Shown one piece after another: positions 35,460-45,106 of a DNA stretch of 64,000 bases; the stretch's first letter is position 1; every line of letters starts with the position of its first letter. Position numbers and translations under genes: made by a program. The stretch comes from UBA11891 sp965658355 (GTDB lineage: Bacteria > Bacteroidota > Bacteroidia > Flavobacteriales > Flavobacteriaceae). The stretch covers positions 77,799 through 141,798 of the forward strand of contig CBFHRX010000001.1 in assembly GCA_965658355.1 (NCBI GenBank), read 5' to 3'. A model generated the notes under the pieces. It was not told the origin of the DNA and did no database searches. It saw nothing but the letters and a program-made list of their open reading frames with translations.

Positions 35460-36443
35460 ATGACAACATCAACTTCAACTTTTTTCAAGCATATTTCTTT
35501 CCCAGTAGTAGCAGCTCCCATGTTTCTAATTTCAGGGCCTAAACTGGTGATCGAATGTTGTAAAAATGGAATTGTAGGGACTTTTCCAGCACTCAACCAG
35601 AGAACCACGGAGGGTTTTGAGGAATGGGTCGTTGAAATCAAGACAGCGCTTGAAAAGTTTGAGCAAGAGACTGGGAAAAAGGCAGCTCCATTTGGTGTCA
35701 ATCTAATCGTTCATCCTACCAACCCGAGAGTACAACCAGATCTGGAAGTTTGTATGAAACACCAAGTGCCGTTAATCATTACTTCTTTAGGTGCCGTTTC
35801 TGAACTGGTAACAGCCGTTCAAAGCTATGGTGGGCTTGTTTTTCACGATGTTATTAAAAAGCGACATGCAGAGAAAGCAGCAGAGGCAGGAGTCGATGGA
35901 TTGATTTTAGTGGCTGCTGGTGCCGGTGGCCATGCCGGGACATTGCATCCTTTTGCATTGGTCAATGAGATTAAAACCTTCTTTGATAAAACGATTTTGC
36001 TTTCGGGTTGTATTAGTACGGGTCGTGATGTTGCAAGTGCCTTACAAATAGGTGCTGATTTAGCTTATATGGGAACCCGTTTTATAAATGTTGACGAGAG
36101 TGAAGCCGACCAAGGTTATAAAGAGATGATCATTAACAGTAAGGCTGAAGATATTGTCTATACGGCTGCGGTTTCTGGTGTGCATGCTAATTTCTTACGT
36201 CCTAGCCTCGAAGCGATGGGAGTTACTGAAGAGATGTGGAAAAATTCTAAGAAAATTGATTTTGGTTCTGAGCTTGATGCAGCAAAGGCTGAAGCCAAAG
36301 CATGGAAGACAATTTGGTCTGCAGGACAAGGAGTTACTGCTATACAAGATACGATCCCCACAGCTCAGCTTATTGCGCAATTGCGAAAAGAATTCATGGA
36401 GGCCATCAAAGCGCAAAAAGAACAATTAGAACGCTATAGCTAA
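35460..36443 (+). CDS. Nitronate monooxygenase family protein
   Basis: FMN-dependent TIM-barrel protein of the 2-nitropropane dioxygenase family, 327 residues. Key segments are PVVAAPMFLISGP at the N-terminus, PFGVNLIVHPTNPR, the AAGAGGHAG glycine loop with the catalytic His region around 155-163, GCISTGRDVASALQIGADLAYMGTRF (FMN phosphate site). Many such proteins detoxify nitroalkanes or act as enoyl reductases in fatty acid pathways; the substrate cannot be told. Last gene of the ald operon. It is convergent with the M20 peptidase gene, nine bases away. Confidence 0.9.
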   Translation: MTTSTSTFFKHISFPVVAAPMFLISGPKLVIECCKNGIVGTFPALNQRTTEGFEEWVVEIKTALEKFEQETGKKAAPFGVNLIVHPTNPRVQPDLEVCMKHQVPLIITSLGAVSELVTAVQSYGGLVFHDVIKKRHAEKAAEAGVDGLILVAAGAGGHAGTLHPFALVNEIKTFFDKTILLSGCISTGRDVASALQIGADLAYMGTRFINVDESEADQGYKEMIINSKAEDIVYTAAVSGVHANFLRPSLEAMGVTEEMWKNSKKIDFGSELDAAKAEAKAWKTIWSAGQGVTAIQDTIPTAQLIAQLRKEFMEAIKAQKEQLERYS

Positions 36444-36452
36444 GCCTTCGTA

Positions 36453-37754
36453 TTATTGCTCTTGAGTCAATCGGTAAATTAAAATGGCCGTTCTTTGAAT
36501 AAGGGCTTTTACAGTCCGAAGATCCACTGTTTCCTGTGGGGTATGTGCCCCAGTTCCCATTGTCCCAAGGCCATCGATTCCATCGGTATACTGGGCCACA
36601 AATGAAATATCAGCAGCTCCTCTTTTTCCGGGGTCATAAGCAGTTACAGGGCCTTGTTTCATCGCCTGACTCACCACACTTAATTGTTCCAATATTTCTT
36701 TATTTCCATCGCTAGGACCCATAGCAGGATAGCTATCCGTAAACGTAACAGTAGCATCTGTCTGGGGTAGGTTTTCCGCTACTATCTTACGCATCTTAGC
36801 GCGCGCTCGTTCCTTTTGCTCCTCCGAAATAAATCGCAGTCCACCGTGAACTACAGCGCTTTGGGCCACCACATTTGTTTTTCCAAAAACACTTCCCTCA
36901 CTTTTTTGTTTGTCATAGTCTACAAAAGTACCCCCTAACAGATTTCCAGGATTAAATGTTAAGAGTTCTTCCCCTCTAACATCTTCATAAAAGCCATTTA
37001 AAATACGGGCCATTTCAAAAATAGCACCAGCACCTACCTTTTCTCTGAAAATTCCCGAGGAATGGGCACGAACTCCTTGTGTTTCAACTCGCCATCCAGA
37101 AGCTCCTCTTCGGGCAATAGTTGCATTGTTATAGCCAGTTGAAGTTTCAAAGCCCAATGCGATATCAGCTTTTTTACCAGCCTCTATAAGGGATTTGCGA
37201 GAAATACTCAAGGGTTTTCCAGTACTCTCTTCGTCCCCAGTGAAAGCCACTGTTATACTTTTATTATCCAATAGGTTTAAGTCATAAAGACTTTTAAGTG
37301 CATACAGCACAATAACATCTCCTCCTTTCATATCGTTTGCGCCAGGCCCAAAAGCAATACTGTCTTGACGGACAAAGGTTTGAAAAGGACTGTTTTTTTC
37401 AAAAACGGTATCCAAATGACCAATTAGCAACAAGCGCTTGCCTTCTTCACCATCAATAGAAGCAAAAAGATGCCCGGCGCGATTCATTTCTTCAGGCATT
37501 TCGATCCATTCTGTGGTAAAATCGATAGCCTCAAAGGCATCAGCAAATACTTGTCCCACTTGGCGAACCCCTTCAAGATTTAAGGTTCCACTATTGATAT
37601 TGACTACTTTTTCGAGAAAATCAATGGCTTCCTCTTCATAGCCTTCGACATGCTTGAGGATTTTCTTCTCTGTTCTTGTTAAACGGTTTTGCCCCATCAA
37701 TGGGGATCCCAAACACATAGTAAGGGCTAATAATAGCGTTAATGGACGTTTCAT
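36453..37754 (-). CDS. Exported M20 family metallopeptidase
   Basis: A 433-residue precursor with signal peptide (LLALTMCLGSPLMGQ). Di-zinc M20 motifs are present in order: LIGHLDTVFE (first His and catalytic Asp), GANDMKGGD (bridging Asp), TGDEESTG (general base Glu and Glu ligand), GFETSTG and the terminal GTGAHTPQE with the last His. This is the carboxypeptidase G2-like or glutamate carboxypeptidase class with a dimerisation domain in between. It probably acts in the periplasm on peptides or acylated amino acids. The ATG shares one base with the stop of the upstream transporter gene (TAATG), so the two are coupled. Confidence 0.92.
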   Translation of the reverse strand: MKRPLTLLLALTMCLGSPLMGQNRLTRTEKKILKHVEGYEEEAIDFLEKVVNINSGTLNLEGVRQVGQVFADAFEAIDFTTEWIEMPEEMNRAGHLFASIDGEEGKRLLLIGHLDTVFEKNSPFQTFVRQDSIAFGPGANDMKGGDVIVLYALKSLYDLNLLDNKSITVAFTGDEESTGKPLSISRKSLIEAGKKADIALGFETSTGYNNATIARRGASGWRVETQGVRAHSSGIFREKVGAGAIFEMARILNGFYEDVRGEELLTFNPGNLLGGTFVDYDKQKSEGSVFGKTNVVAQSAVVHGGLRFISEEQKERARAKMRKIVAENLPQTDATVTFTDSYPAMGPSDGNKEILEQLSVVSQAMKQGPVTAYDPGKRGAADISFVAQYTDGIDGLGTMGTGAHTPQETVDLRTVKALIQRTAILIYRLTQEQ

Positions 37755-38842
37755 TAGATGTCTTTTGTAAGAGTTTGTACTATTTTATTATCAGATAAAA
37801 ATTCTTTTAGGATAACTTTTGTGGCTGTATAAATGGGTATGGCTACGATCATTCCGATAGCACCAAATAAAGATCCACTGGCCAGTATGACAAAAAATAT
37901 TTCCAATGGATGTGATTTAACGGAACGGGAGAAGATAAAAGGCTGGCTAAAGAAATTATCTACTAATTGACCAATCGTAAATCCTATAGTGACCCCCAAT
38001 ACATTGGGGATGATCTCGGCGCTAAAATTTAAATCCAAGTTATTGGTCAACGTAAGAATGATCATTAAAACACCCCCAAAAATAGGTCCCAGATAGGGAA
38101 TAAGATTTAAGAGTGCACATAAAAAAGCGATAATAAAAGCATTTTTAATCCCAAAGATGACAAGGACAATTGTATAAATGATGAGCAAGATGGTGATTTG
38201 CATTAACAAGCCAATAAAATAGCGAGAGAGTAAATCTTTGATGTGCTCAAAAGATTTTTGGATGCGGGTATGGTAGTCCTCTTTTATAAAAACTAAAATG
38301 ATGCGTTCCAGAAGTTCACTGTCTTTAAGCAGGAAAAAGGAAATAAAAACAACCGAAAAAAGGCCTACTGAAAAAGAGCCTAATGTATTGACAAGGCCAT
38401 TCAGAAAATCAGGGACAAACCCTAAATTGACGGATTGGGTAAGATTGCCATTGTCTAAAAACTGAGACCAGAAGGTGTTGTTTGAATTGAAATAAGCAGC
38501 TATTTCTTGTGTTAAAGAAGCTAGTTTTAGTTGCAAGTCATCCACTTCTAATAGCGATAAATTATTGCTTTGCTCCAATAAAAGCGGAAAAAACAAAGAT
38601 AGAATCCCTATTAATACACCTACAAAAAGTAAGATCGTAAAACTGGCAGCAAGAAGGCTGTTGAATTTCAATCGTTTTTTTAGAAAAACAGTGATAGGAC
38701 GTCCAATTAAGCTAATGACGGCAGCAATTGAAAAGTAAATAAGCAGGCTATTGAGATAATATAGAAGTCCTACTAGGCAGCCGACTAAAAAAAGTTTCAG
38801 CAACGCTTGTAGGATGCCATTGGCTATAATTTTTGGTTCCAT
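37754..38842 (-). CDS. AI-2E family transporter (PerM/YdiK-like)
   Basis: A 362-residue integral inner-membrane protein with about eight predicted transmembrane helices and the family end part (NLIPYLGPIFGGVLM; QPFIFSRSVKSHPLEIFFVILASGS; VAIPIYTATKVI). Members were named after autoinducer-2 export but many act as Na+/H+ antiporters or as uncharacterised exporters, so no substrate is assigned. It lies 23 bases after rsmE and is coupled to the M20 peptidase gene. Confidence 0.9.
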   Translation of the reverse strand: MEPKIIANGILQALLKLFLVGCLVGLLYYLNSLLIYFSIAAVISLIGRPITVFLKKRLKFNSLLAASFTILLFVGVLIGILSLFFPLLLEQSNNLSLLEVDDLQLKLASLTQEIAAYFNSNNTFWSQFLDNGNLTQSVNLGFVPDFLNGLVNTLGSFSVGLFSVVFISFFLLKDSELLERIILVFIKEDYHTRIQKSFEHIKDLLSRYFIGLLMQITILLIIYTIVLVIFGIKNAFIIAFLCALLNLIPYLGPIFGGVLMIILTLTNNLDLNFSAEIIPNVLGVTIGFTIGQLVDNFFSQPFIFSRSVKSHPLEIFFVILASGSLFGAIGMIVAIPIYTATKVILKEFLSDNKIVQTLTKDI

Positions 38843-38865
38843 GAGTTAAAGATAGCGAGTTTCAG

Positions 38866-39582
38866 TTAATCTATATCGATGCCTGCATCAAAGCGAAGCG
38901 CGATCGTATGGCAGGCAACAATTCCAGCTGTTTCTGTTCTAAAACGCTGTTTTCCCAAGCTGATAGGTGTTCCGTTAGTTGTCGCTGCAAGCGCAATTTC
39001 TTCATGTGTAAAATCGCCTTCTGGACCTATTAAAAGGGTCATTTTTGAATTCTCTATCGGAACAGTATGCAAAGGAGTTTTATTTCCTTCTCTACAATGG
39101 GCAATCTTAGAGTTTGGATTTTTTTGTATAAAATCTCTGTAGGACACCAATTGATTGAGTTTTGGCTTAAAGACTTGTTGTGATTGCTTGATGGCACTTA
39201 AAATTATTTTTTCATAGCGGTCCCATTTGATGTTTCGCCTCTCCGAGTTTTGGCACAGTATGGGGGTTATTTCACTGACTCCAATTTCAGTGGCTTTTTC
39301 TAAAAACCATTCGAACCGATCGTTACTCTTTGTAGGGGCTATGGCGATATGTAGCGAATAGGGAAGGGGAGTTCGCTGTTCAAATTCCAATATATGTACT
39401 AAGCATCCCTTGGTGTCTACGCTTAAAAGTTTGCCTTTGGCGGTCCCTCCTTCACCATTAATGAGTTGAATAAGATCGCCTTCTTTTTTTCGCAGGACCC
39501 TGGCGATGTGCTGACTCTCTATAGCTGAGAGTGTTATTTGCTGCGAATGGTTTCGCATTTCAGGATGATAGAAGTAATCCAT
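38866..39582 (-). CDS. rsmE: 16S rRNA (uracil1498-N3)-methyltransferase
   Basis: SPOUT-class methyltransferase of U1498 in 16S rRNA. The 238-residue protein has RVLRKKEGDLIQLINGEGG (PUA-like N-terminal domain), KNDRFEWFLEKATEIGV-like segment (TKSNDRFEWFLEKATE), and the knotted SAM site LLIGPEGDFTHEE and LGKQRFRTETA. I chose the ATG at 39582 (MDYFYHPEMR) just after the tsaD stop; four more codons upstream would overlap tsaD. Second gene after tsaD, both of which serve translation. Confidence 0.95.
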   Translation of the reverse strand: MDYFYHPEMRNHSQQITLSAIESQHIARVLRKKEGDLIQLINGEGGTAKGKLLSVDTKGCLVHILEFEQRTPLPYSLHIAIAPTKSNDRFEWFLEKATEIGVSEITPILCQNSERRNIKWDRYEKIILSAIKQSQQVFKPKLNQLVSYRDFIQKNPNSKIAHCREGNKTPLHTVPIENSKMTLLIGPEGDFTHEEIALAATTNGTPISLGKQRFRTETAGIVACHTIALRFDAGIDID

Positions 39583-39583
39583 T

Positions 39584-40603
39584 TTAAAAGCCAAGTCGAG
39601 GGTTCGCTATATGAGAAAAATCACTGTACTCTTTATTTTGGGCTTTAAGATAGCCAACAATACCGATCATGGCCGCATTGTCAGTGGTAAATTCAAAAGG
39701 GGGGAGGTGCACTTTCCAATTATCTGTTTTGCTCTTGGCGATCAATCGCTTGCGAATTTCAGAATTTGCAGAAACACCTCCTCCTATAACGACTCTATTA
39801 ATACCAAGTGTGCGAACAGCTTTTTCAAGTTTTTGAAAAATGGTGCTCACCAGCACCTCTTGGAGTGAGGCACACAGATCTTCTTTATGCTTTTCAACAT
39901 AGGCTGCATCTTTTTGTGTATGGGTATTAATATGGTTTAAAAAGGCGGTCTTTATGCCGCTGTAGCTTACCTCTAAATGGGGCATTTTTGGGATGGGAAA
40001 TGAAAACGCTTTGGGGTTTCCTTTCTGAGCCAGTCGGTCTAATAAGGGGCCTGCTGGATAGGGAAGTCCCATTATTTTGCCACATTTATCAAAGGCTTCC
40101 CCAATTGCGTCGTCCTGGGTTTGCCCTATAACCTCCATGTCAAAGGCATCGCGACACCATACAATTTGAGTATGTCCGCCCGATACAGTCAATCCAATAA
40201 ATGGATAGACTGGCAATTCTTGCTCTGGATGTTGTATAAAGGAAGCTAATAAATGGGCTTGCATATGGTTGACGGCTATAAAGGGGATGTTTAAGCCAAA
40301 CGCCATAGAGCGAGCAAAACTACTTCCTACAAGAAGTGATCCTAATAATCCAGGACCTTGAGTATAGGCAATTTGGTGGAGCTGGTCTTTTGTAATTCCT
40401 GCCTGTTGTAGCGCTTGTTCTACCACCGGTACTATATTGGATTGGTGGGCTCTTGAAGCCAATTCTGGGACAACGCCTCCATATCTTTTGTGAATTTCTT
40501 GATTAGCAATACAATTTGACAGAACTTTGTCATTACAAAGCACTGCTGCTGCTGTATCATCACATGAAGATTCAATACCAAGGGTGTAAATGGGTGCTAC
40601 CAT
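39584..40603 (-). CDS. tsaD: tRNA N6-threonylcarbamoyladenosine transferase catalytic subunit
   Basis: Transfers the threonylcarbamoyl group to A37 of tRNAs reading ANN codons, with TsaB and TsaE. The 339 residues start with VAPIYTLGIESSCDDTAAAV, contain the metal-binding NHMQAH (the two His), LTVSGGHTQIV (nucleotide loop), GEAFDKCGK, and GGGVSANSEIR near the C-terminus. The ATG at 40603 is preferred to an upstream ATT-rich extension. A TATTTTTG element (40624-40631, minus strand) lies about 20 bases upstream. Divergent from the TamB-like gene. Confidence 0.96.
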   Translation of the reverse strand: MVAPIYTLGIESSCDDTAAAVLCNDKVLSNCIANQEIHKRYGGVVPELASRAHQSNIVPVVEQALQQAGITKDQLHQIAYTQGPGLLGSLLVGSSFARSMAFGLNIPFIAVNHMQAHLLASFIQHPEQELPVYPFIGLTVSGGHTQIVWCRDAFDMEVIGQTQDDAIGEAFDKCGKIMGLPYPAGPLLDRLAQKGNPKAFSFPIPKMPHLEVSYSGIKTAFLNHINTHTQKDAAYVEKHKEDLCASLQEVLVSTIFQKLEKAVRTLGINRVVIGGGVSANSEIRKRLIAKSKTDNWKVHLPPFEFTTDNAAMIGIVGYLKAQNKEYSDFSHIANPRLGF

Positions 40604-40619
40604 CTGTAGAGGATTTTGC

Positions 40620-43600
40620 TTGACAAAAATAAAAGATAATATCAAAAGGATTTACAAAATACTATTGGGGTTTGGAGTTACTGTTGTAACAGGGATCTTT
40701 ATTTTCTTTTTGATCATTTCACTTCCTTCAGTACAAACGAGTCTCGGGAAGCGTTTTACAGAATCGCTGCAAAATAAAACGGATGCCGTACTTGAGGTAG
40801 CCAAAATCCAAATAGATTTATTTGGCAATATCAATTTTAAAGGTGTCATTGGGTATGATCATCATAAAGACACACTTTTCTATATTGATCGATTCCAGGC
40901 AAAATTTATCGAGGCAGACAAAGCCTTCCAAGGGAATGTAATTTTTAAAACCGCCAAGTTAAATGGGGTAGATCTGAAATTGAAACAATATCCTGGAGAT
41001 TCTTTGACAAACTTAGAATACTTTATTAAGGCTTTGAATTTAAATGATAGCGATTCAAAAGCAGATTTTCTTTTGCAAGAATTAGAAGTTACAAAGGGGG
41101 ATATCCAGTTTGAGTTACCGCACATTAAGCGTTTTGACAAGCTTCAAAAGCTGTCTTTTAAAATAAATCAAGTTCGAATCGGGAGAGAAGGAGTTTCAGG
41201 AAGTATTGAGGGGCTTCGTTTTACAAGACCTGATGGGGTTTCAATTCAAAATTTTTCAGCGGATGTCAAGAAAACATCACGGGAATTAATCGTAGACGCG
41301 TTGCGTTTAAAAACCCCTGAAACAAATCTAGAAGGGGCTATTGGAGTCCTGTTAAAAGGAGACTCACAAGAAATAGATACCCTCTCTATTTCTCTTTTTA
41401 TTGAGGAATTGAATCCAAAGGAATGGGGAGTAGGTCGTTATTATTCAAAAAGGATAAAAGGAAATATTAGGGCTGTTGGTACTCCTAAATCGATATGGCT
41501 GGATGAATTCAACATTCAATCTGAAGATGGAATCCTGGAAAGTACTGCTTTGGTAACTCTTGATAGCCTTCAAAAGATCAAGAGTGTAAAAGCCACTATC
41601 AATGATTTATTTATAGAAAAATCAATAGGAGAAAATTCCTTTATTTCCTCCTCACTGCAAGAAAAGAAAATTGATTTGCCTCCTTTTTCACAGCTTCACT
41701 TTAGCGGTACTACATTTTATGACGCGCGTACCCTACAAGTAAAAGGAGAAATTGATAGTGAAGAGCAAAGTATACAGCTTGATTTTTTTCAAGGCCTTAC
41801 GGATACCAAAACAGATTCTATAAGGGCAGCATTACATTTCAAGAGATTTGATATCGCCTCCTATTATCCTGCTATTGGCATTCAGGATGTAACGGGATCT
41901 CTTGAAATAGATCTGCAGAAAGACAATCAGCAGTGGTCAGTAAGAGAGTGGAATTTAAATATGGCCAGTTTTTTATATCAAAAAGCAAAGATTATTTCCT
42001 TGTTGTCAAGAGGAACTATTAATGAAGGAACGGTAAATGGATATGTGACTGTTGAAGACCCCAAAATAGCCTTCCAATCTGGCTTTTTGCTTCACACTTC
42101 TAATAACAAAGCCGAAAACACCTTGCAACTTGCTTTGGACAATTTGGATTTAAGTTTGTTTAGCCCCTTACTAAATGAGGGCGAAACTACTTTGAAAGGG
42201 AGAAGTTTTTGGCGGTTTAAAGGGACTGATTTGGATCAAATAAGCGGGGATTTTGGTGTTGAAGACTTGACTCTTGAAAATCAAGATAAGGTTGCTATTG
42301 ATGTAGGTGATTTTGTGGTGTCTTTAGTGTCTGAAAAGGAATTTCGTTCGGTACAAATAAAAAACTCAGCCTTTATCAAGGGAGGTTTAGAAGGAGACTT
42401 TGAGTTGACGAAACTTACTAGATTGTTCCAAAACACAATTCGGAGCGCTTATCCATTTAGTCGGTATTCAAATTTTGACAAAGACCAGTTTGCTGCTGTG
42501 AATTTGAATGTGACGCAAGAATTTCTTGCTACTGCTTTTCCGAAACTGGGAATACAAAGTGATTTTGTGGTGAGTGGTTTGTTGCATTCCAATGAAAACA
42601 AGGGGGGATTACAAATAGAGGCTCCCGTACTAAACTTTAACAACACACTATTAAAAGGACTTAGCCTTACAATAGATCCTAAAGACTCCAGTGTAAAGAG
42701 TCAAATTAAAGCTTCTTCTTGGCAGATCGACAACTATAAGTTTTCGGATCTAACTTTAGTAAGCAGCCCTAAAGAAAAGGGATTAGAGATTGTGTTTCAT
42801 GCTCTAGGAGGCTCCAATCAGCAAGATGAATTTGATGTGAGTCTTGCGTATTTGAATGCTCCTAATGGGGTTTTAACATTTAAATTACTGCCTTCAGAAA
42901 TCAAGTATAAAAACACCCCTTGGCTAGTATCATCAACAGCAGTAGGAACCTACAACCCGCTAACAGCCTCCTGGGGTTTGCAAGATTTCGAGCTAACTTC
43001 TAGGGATCAACTCATTCAAGCTAGTGCCACGTTTGAAGGGGCTTCTAAGTATCAATTTAAGGCCAAGCTGGAAAATGTTTCTGTAGCCACTTTATTGCCT
43101 GATTCTAAACGGATAAGTGGGGCTGGTAAACTGTTTCTTGATTTAAGTAGCACTCGTTCATTGGATCAAAATGATTTTAATCTTGATGTAAAAATTCAAG
43201 ATTTTGTCTTTAATGATACGGCAATGGGAAAAATGCAATTCTCCGCTTATGGAAACAATCAAATTGGCTCTTATTCAAGTCTGTTTGCTATTTCTAATAG
43301 CACAGAGACTTTACTAAAAGGAGAAGGCAGTGTTGTGAATACAACGAAAGTTTCAAATCTCAACTTCGACTTGAACTTTGAAAGTTTTCCGCTTTCCATC
43401 TTAGATCCACTCTCTAGTGGAACAATGGAAGACATGAAAGGGTTTGCTTCCGGAGCCGTTAATCTTTGGGGTCCAGTATCAGAACTTCGACACGATGGTA
43501 AATTAAAAGTTACAGAGGGAAGTCTTCGCATTCCATATCTAAATGTTGAATACGTATTTGATCCGGCTACTCAAATTGACTTGACCAATCAATCTTTTAC

Positions 43601-45023
43601 CTTTTCGAATGCACGCTTTAGAAATGCTAGGTTTGAAAATGAAGCCACTTTGATGGGATCCCTGAGTCATACAAATTTCAAAAACTGGGAGGTCGATTTT
43701 GATGTCGATACAAATCGAATGTTGGTCTTTGATATACTCGAATCCCCGGAGAGAGTTTTTTACGGTCAGGGATTTTTTAAAGGAAGTGGCCAATTAATGG
43801 GGCCGACTAAATCAATGCAGATTGTTCTTGATGGAGAAACTGCTGAGGGGACCAATATAAAGATTCCATGGTCTGAAGAATATGGATTGGTAGACACTTC
43901 TTTTATTGATTTTATTTCTAAAAGTCAAAATGGAATAGCGGCACAAGAATCCCCTCAGGATAGGATTGTCAGCAAAGTTTTGGATATGAATTTTGAGATA
44001 GATGTCACTGAAGAGGCTCAAATAGAAATTGTAATAGACCCTGAAACAAATAGTTCCTTATCTGGAAGGGGCGTTGGCACTCTACTAATGGAAATCAATA
44101 CAGACGATAAATTCAATATGTGGGGGGATTTTCTAACTACTGAAGGAGTTTATAATTTCAAAAACTTTGGTGTAATCGAGAAAAAATTCATCCTTCAATC
44201 GGGTGGGACTGTAAATTGGGAGGGTGACCCTTTGGGTGCACAAATGAATATGGAAGCAGTTTATGAAGTTCCTGGTGGTGCTAATCCAGCGGTATTATTA
44301 GACAATCCTAATTTTAATCGTAAAATTCCTACAGAAGTTGCCATACAATTACAAGGGAATCTTCTAAAACCAGATAATCCTATATTCTCCATCGATTTTC
44401 CAAATACGAACAATATCGTGGTCTCTGAAATTAATTATCGTTTAGCGGATCCACAGCGAAGTCAACTGCAAGCTTTATCACTATTGTCCCAGGGAGTTTT
44501 TATCAGCGATGTCAGTGTATCTGTTCAAGGAATTACAAATAATCTTTATGAAAAAGCATCCGATATGTTTTCTAGTTTGCTGGGACAGAATGATGAAAAA
44601 TTAAAAGTGGGGGTAAATTATTTACAAGGAGAACGCAACAATGAGTTGGATATCGAAACTGAAGACAGATTAGGGTTGACCCTTTCAACGCAACTTAGTG
44701 ATCGGATATTGTTAAATGGAAAAATTGGGGTTCCCGTCGGGGGAGTCGCTCAGACACAAGTTGTCGGAGATGTTCAAATAGACTTTATTCTAAATGAGGA
44801 AGGCTCTTTACGGGCGAAAGTTTTTAATAAAGAAAATGAATTCAGATATATAGGACAAGATTTTGGCTATACACAAGGGATGGGCTTGTCGTATAAAGTA
44901 GATTTTAATTCGTTTCAAGACTTAATCCAAAAATTGAAAAGAAAGAAAGAGCAGGATAGTATCTCTGATATCCCTTCGATTGAAGCACAAAAAAGTGTTT
45001 TACAATTTCGTAGCAAAAATTGA
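40620..45023 (+). CDS. tamB: TamB-like translocation/assembly module protein
   Basis: A very long protein (1467 residues from TTG 40620; an ATG at 40590 would overlap the divergent tsaD start). An N-terminal membrane anchor (ILLGFGVTVVTGIFIFFLII) is followed by about 1300 residues with repeated beta-strand pattern and little Cys, then a C-terminal TamB/DUF490 domain (GRGVGTLLMEINTDDKFNMWGDF, RLADPQRSQLQALSLLSQGVF). TamB-like AsmA-superfamily proteins form a hydrophobic groove spanning the periplasm and are linked to phospholipid transport to the outer membrane and to barrel-protein assembly. No tamA gene is adjacent in this window. The MCE and LptD genes lie a few kb further on. Confidence 0.9.
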   Translation: MTKIKDNIKRIYKILLGFGVTVVTGIFIFFLIISLPSVQTSLGKRFTESLQNKTDAVLEVAKIQIDLFGNINFKGVIGYDHHKDTLFYIDRFQAKFIEADKAFQGNVIFKTAKLNGVDLKLKQYPGDSLTNLEYFIKALNLNDSDSKADFLLQELEVTKGDIQFELPHIKRFDKLQKLSFKINQVRIGREGVSGSIEGLRFTRPDGVSIQNFSADVKKTSRELIVDALRLKTPETNLEGAIGVLLKGDSQEIDTLSISLFIEELNPKEWGVGRYYSKRIKGNIRAVGTPKSIWLDEFNIQSEDGILESTALVTLDSLQKIKSVKATINDLFIEKSIGENSFISSSLQEKKIDLPPFSQLHFSGTTFYDARTLQVKGEIDSEEQSIQLDFFQGLTDTKTDSIRAALHFKRFDIASYYPAIGIQDVTGSLEIDLQKDNQQWSVREWNLNMASFLYQKAKIISLLSRGTINEGTVNGYVTVEDPKIAFQSGFLLHTSNNKAENTLQLALDNLDLSLFSPLLNEGETTLKGRSFWRFKGTDLDQISGDFGVEDLTLENQDKVAIDVGDFVVSLVSEKEFRSVQIKNSAFIKGGLEGDFELTKLTRLFQNTIRSAYPFSRYSNFDKDQFAAVNLNVTQEFLATAFPKLGIQSDFVVSGLLHSNENKGGLQIEAPVLNFNNTLLKGLSLTIDPKDSSVKSQIKASSWQIDNYKFSDLTLVSSPKEKGLEIVFHALGGSNQQDEFDVSLAYLNAPNGVLTFKLLPSEIKYKNTPWLVSSTAVGTYNPLTASWGLQDFELTSRDQLIQASATFEGASKYQFKAKLENVSVATLLPDSKRISGAGKLFLDLSSTRSLDQNDFNLDVKIQDFVFNDTAMGKMQFSAYGNNQIGSYSSLFAISNSTETLLKGEGSVVNTTKVSNLNFDLNFESFPLSILDPLSSGTMEDMKGFASGAVNLWGPVSELRHDGKLKVTEGSLRIPYLNVEYVFDPATQIDLTNQSFTFSNARFRNARFENEATLMGSLSHTNFKNWEVDFDVDTNRMLVFDILESPERVFYGQGFFKGSGQLMGPTKSMQIVLDGETAEGTNIKIPWSEEYGLVDTSFIDFISKSQNGIAAQESPQDRIVSKVLDMNFEIDVTEEAQIEIVIDPETNSSLSGRGVGTLLMEINTDDKFNMWGDFLTTEGVYNFKNFGVIEKKFILQSGGTVNWEGDPLGAQMNMEAVYEVPGGANPAVLLDNPNFNRKIPTEVAIQLQGNLLKPDNPIFSIDFPNTNNIVVSEINYRLADPQRSQLQALSLLSQGVFISDVSVSVQGITNNLYEKASDMFSSLLGQNDEKLKVGVNYLQGERNNELDIETEDRLGLTLSTQLSDRILLNGKIGVPVGGVAQTQVVGDVQIDFILNEEGSLRAKVFNKENEFRYIGQDFGYTQGMGLSYKVDFNSFQDLIQKLKRKKEQDSISDIPSIEAQKSVLQFRSKN

Positions 45024-45081
45024 CAATTCATCGTTTTTTGTTGAATTTGTAATTCTAGCTTAAATAAATAAATAGAAGTAC

Positions 45082-45089
45082 TATTTTTG
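45082..45089 (+). promoter_or_regulatory. -7 promoter element before pfkA
   Basis: TATTTTTG, exact TAnnTTTG match, 17 bases before the pfkA ATG. No -33 TTG at ideal spacing. It would serve pfkA, gapA and the GlcNAc kinase gene. Confidence 0.5.
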
Positions 45090-45106
45090 TTCGACCAAAT
45101 TAAAAA

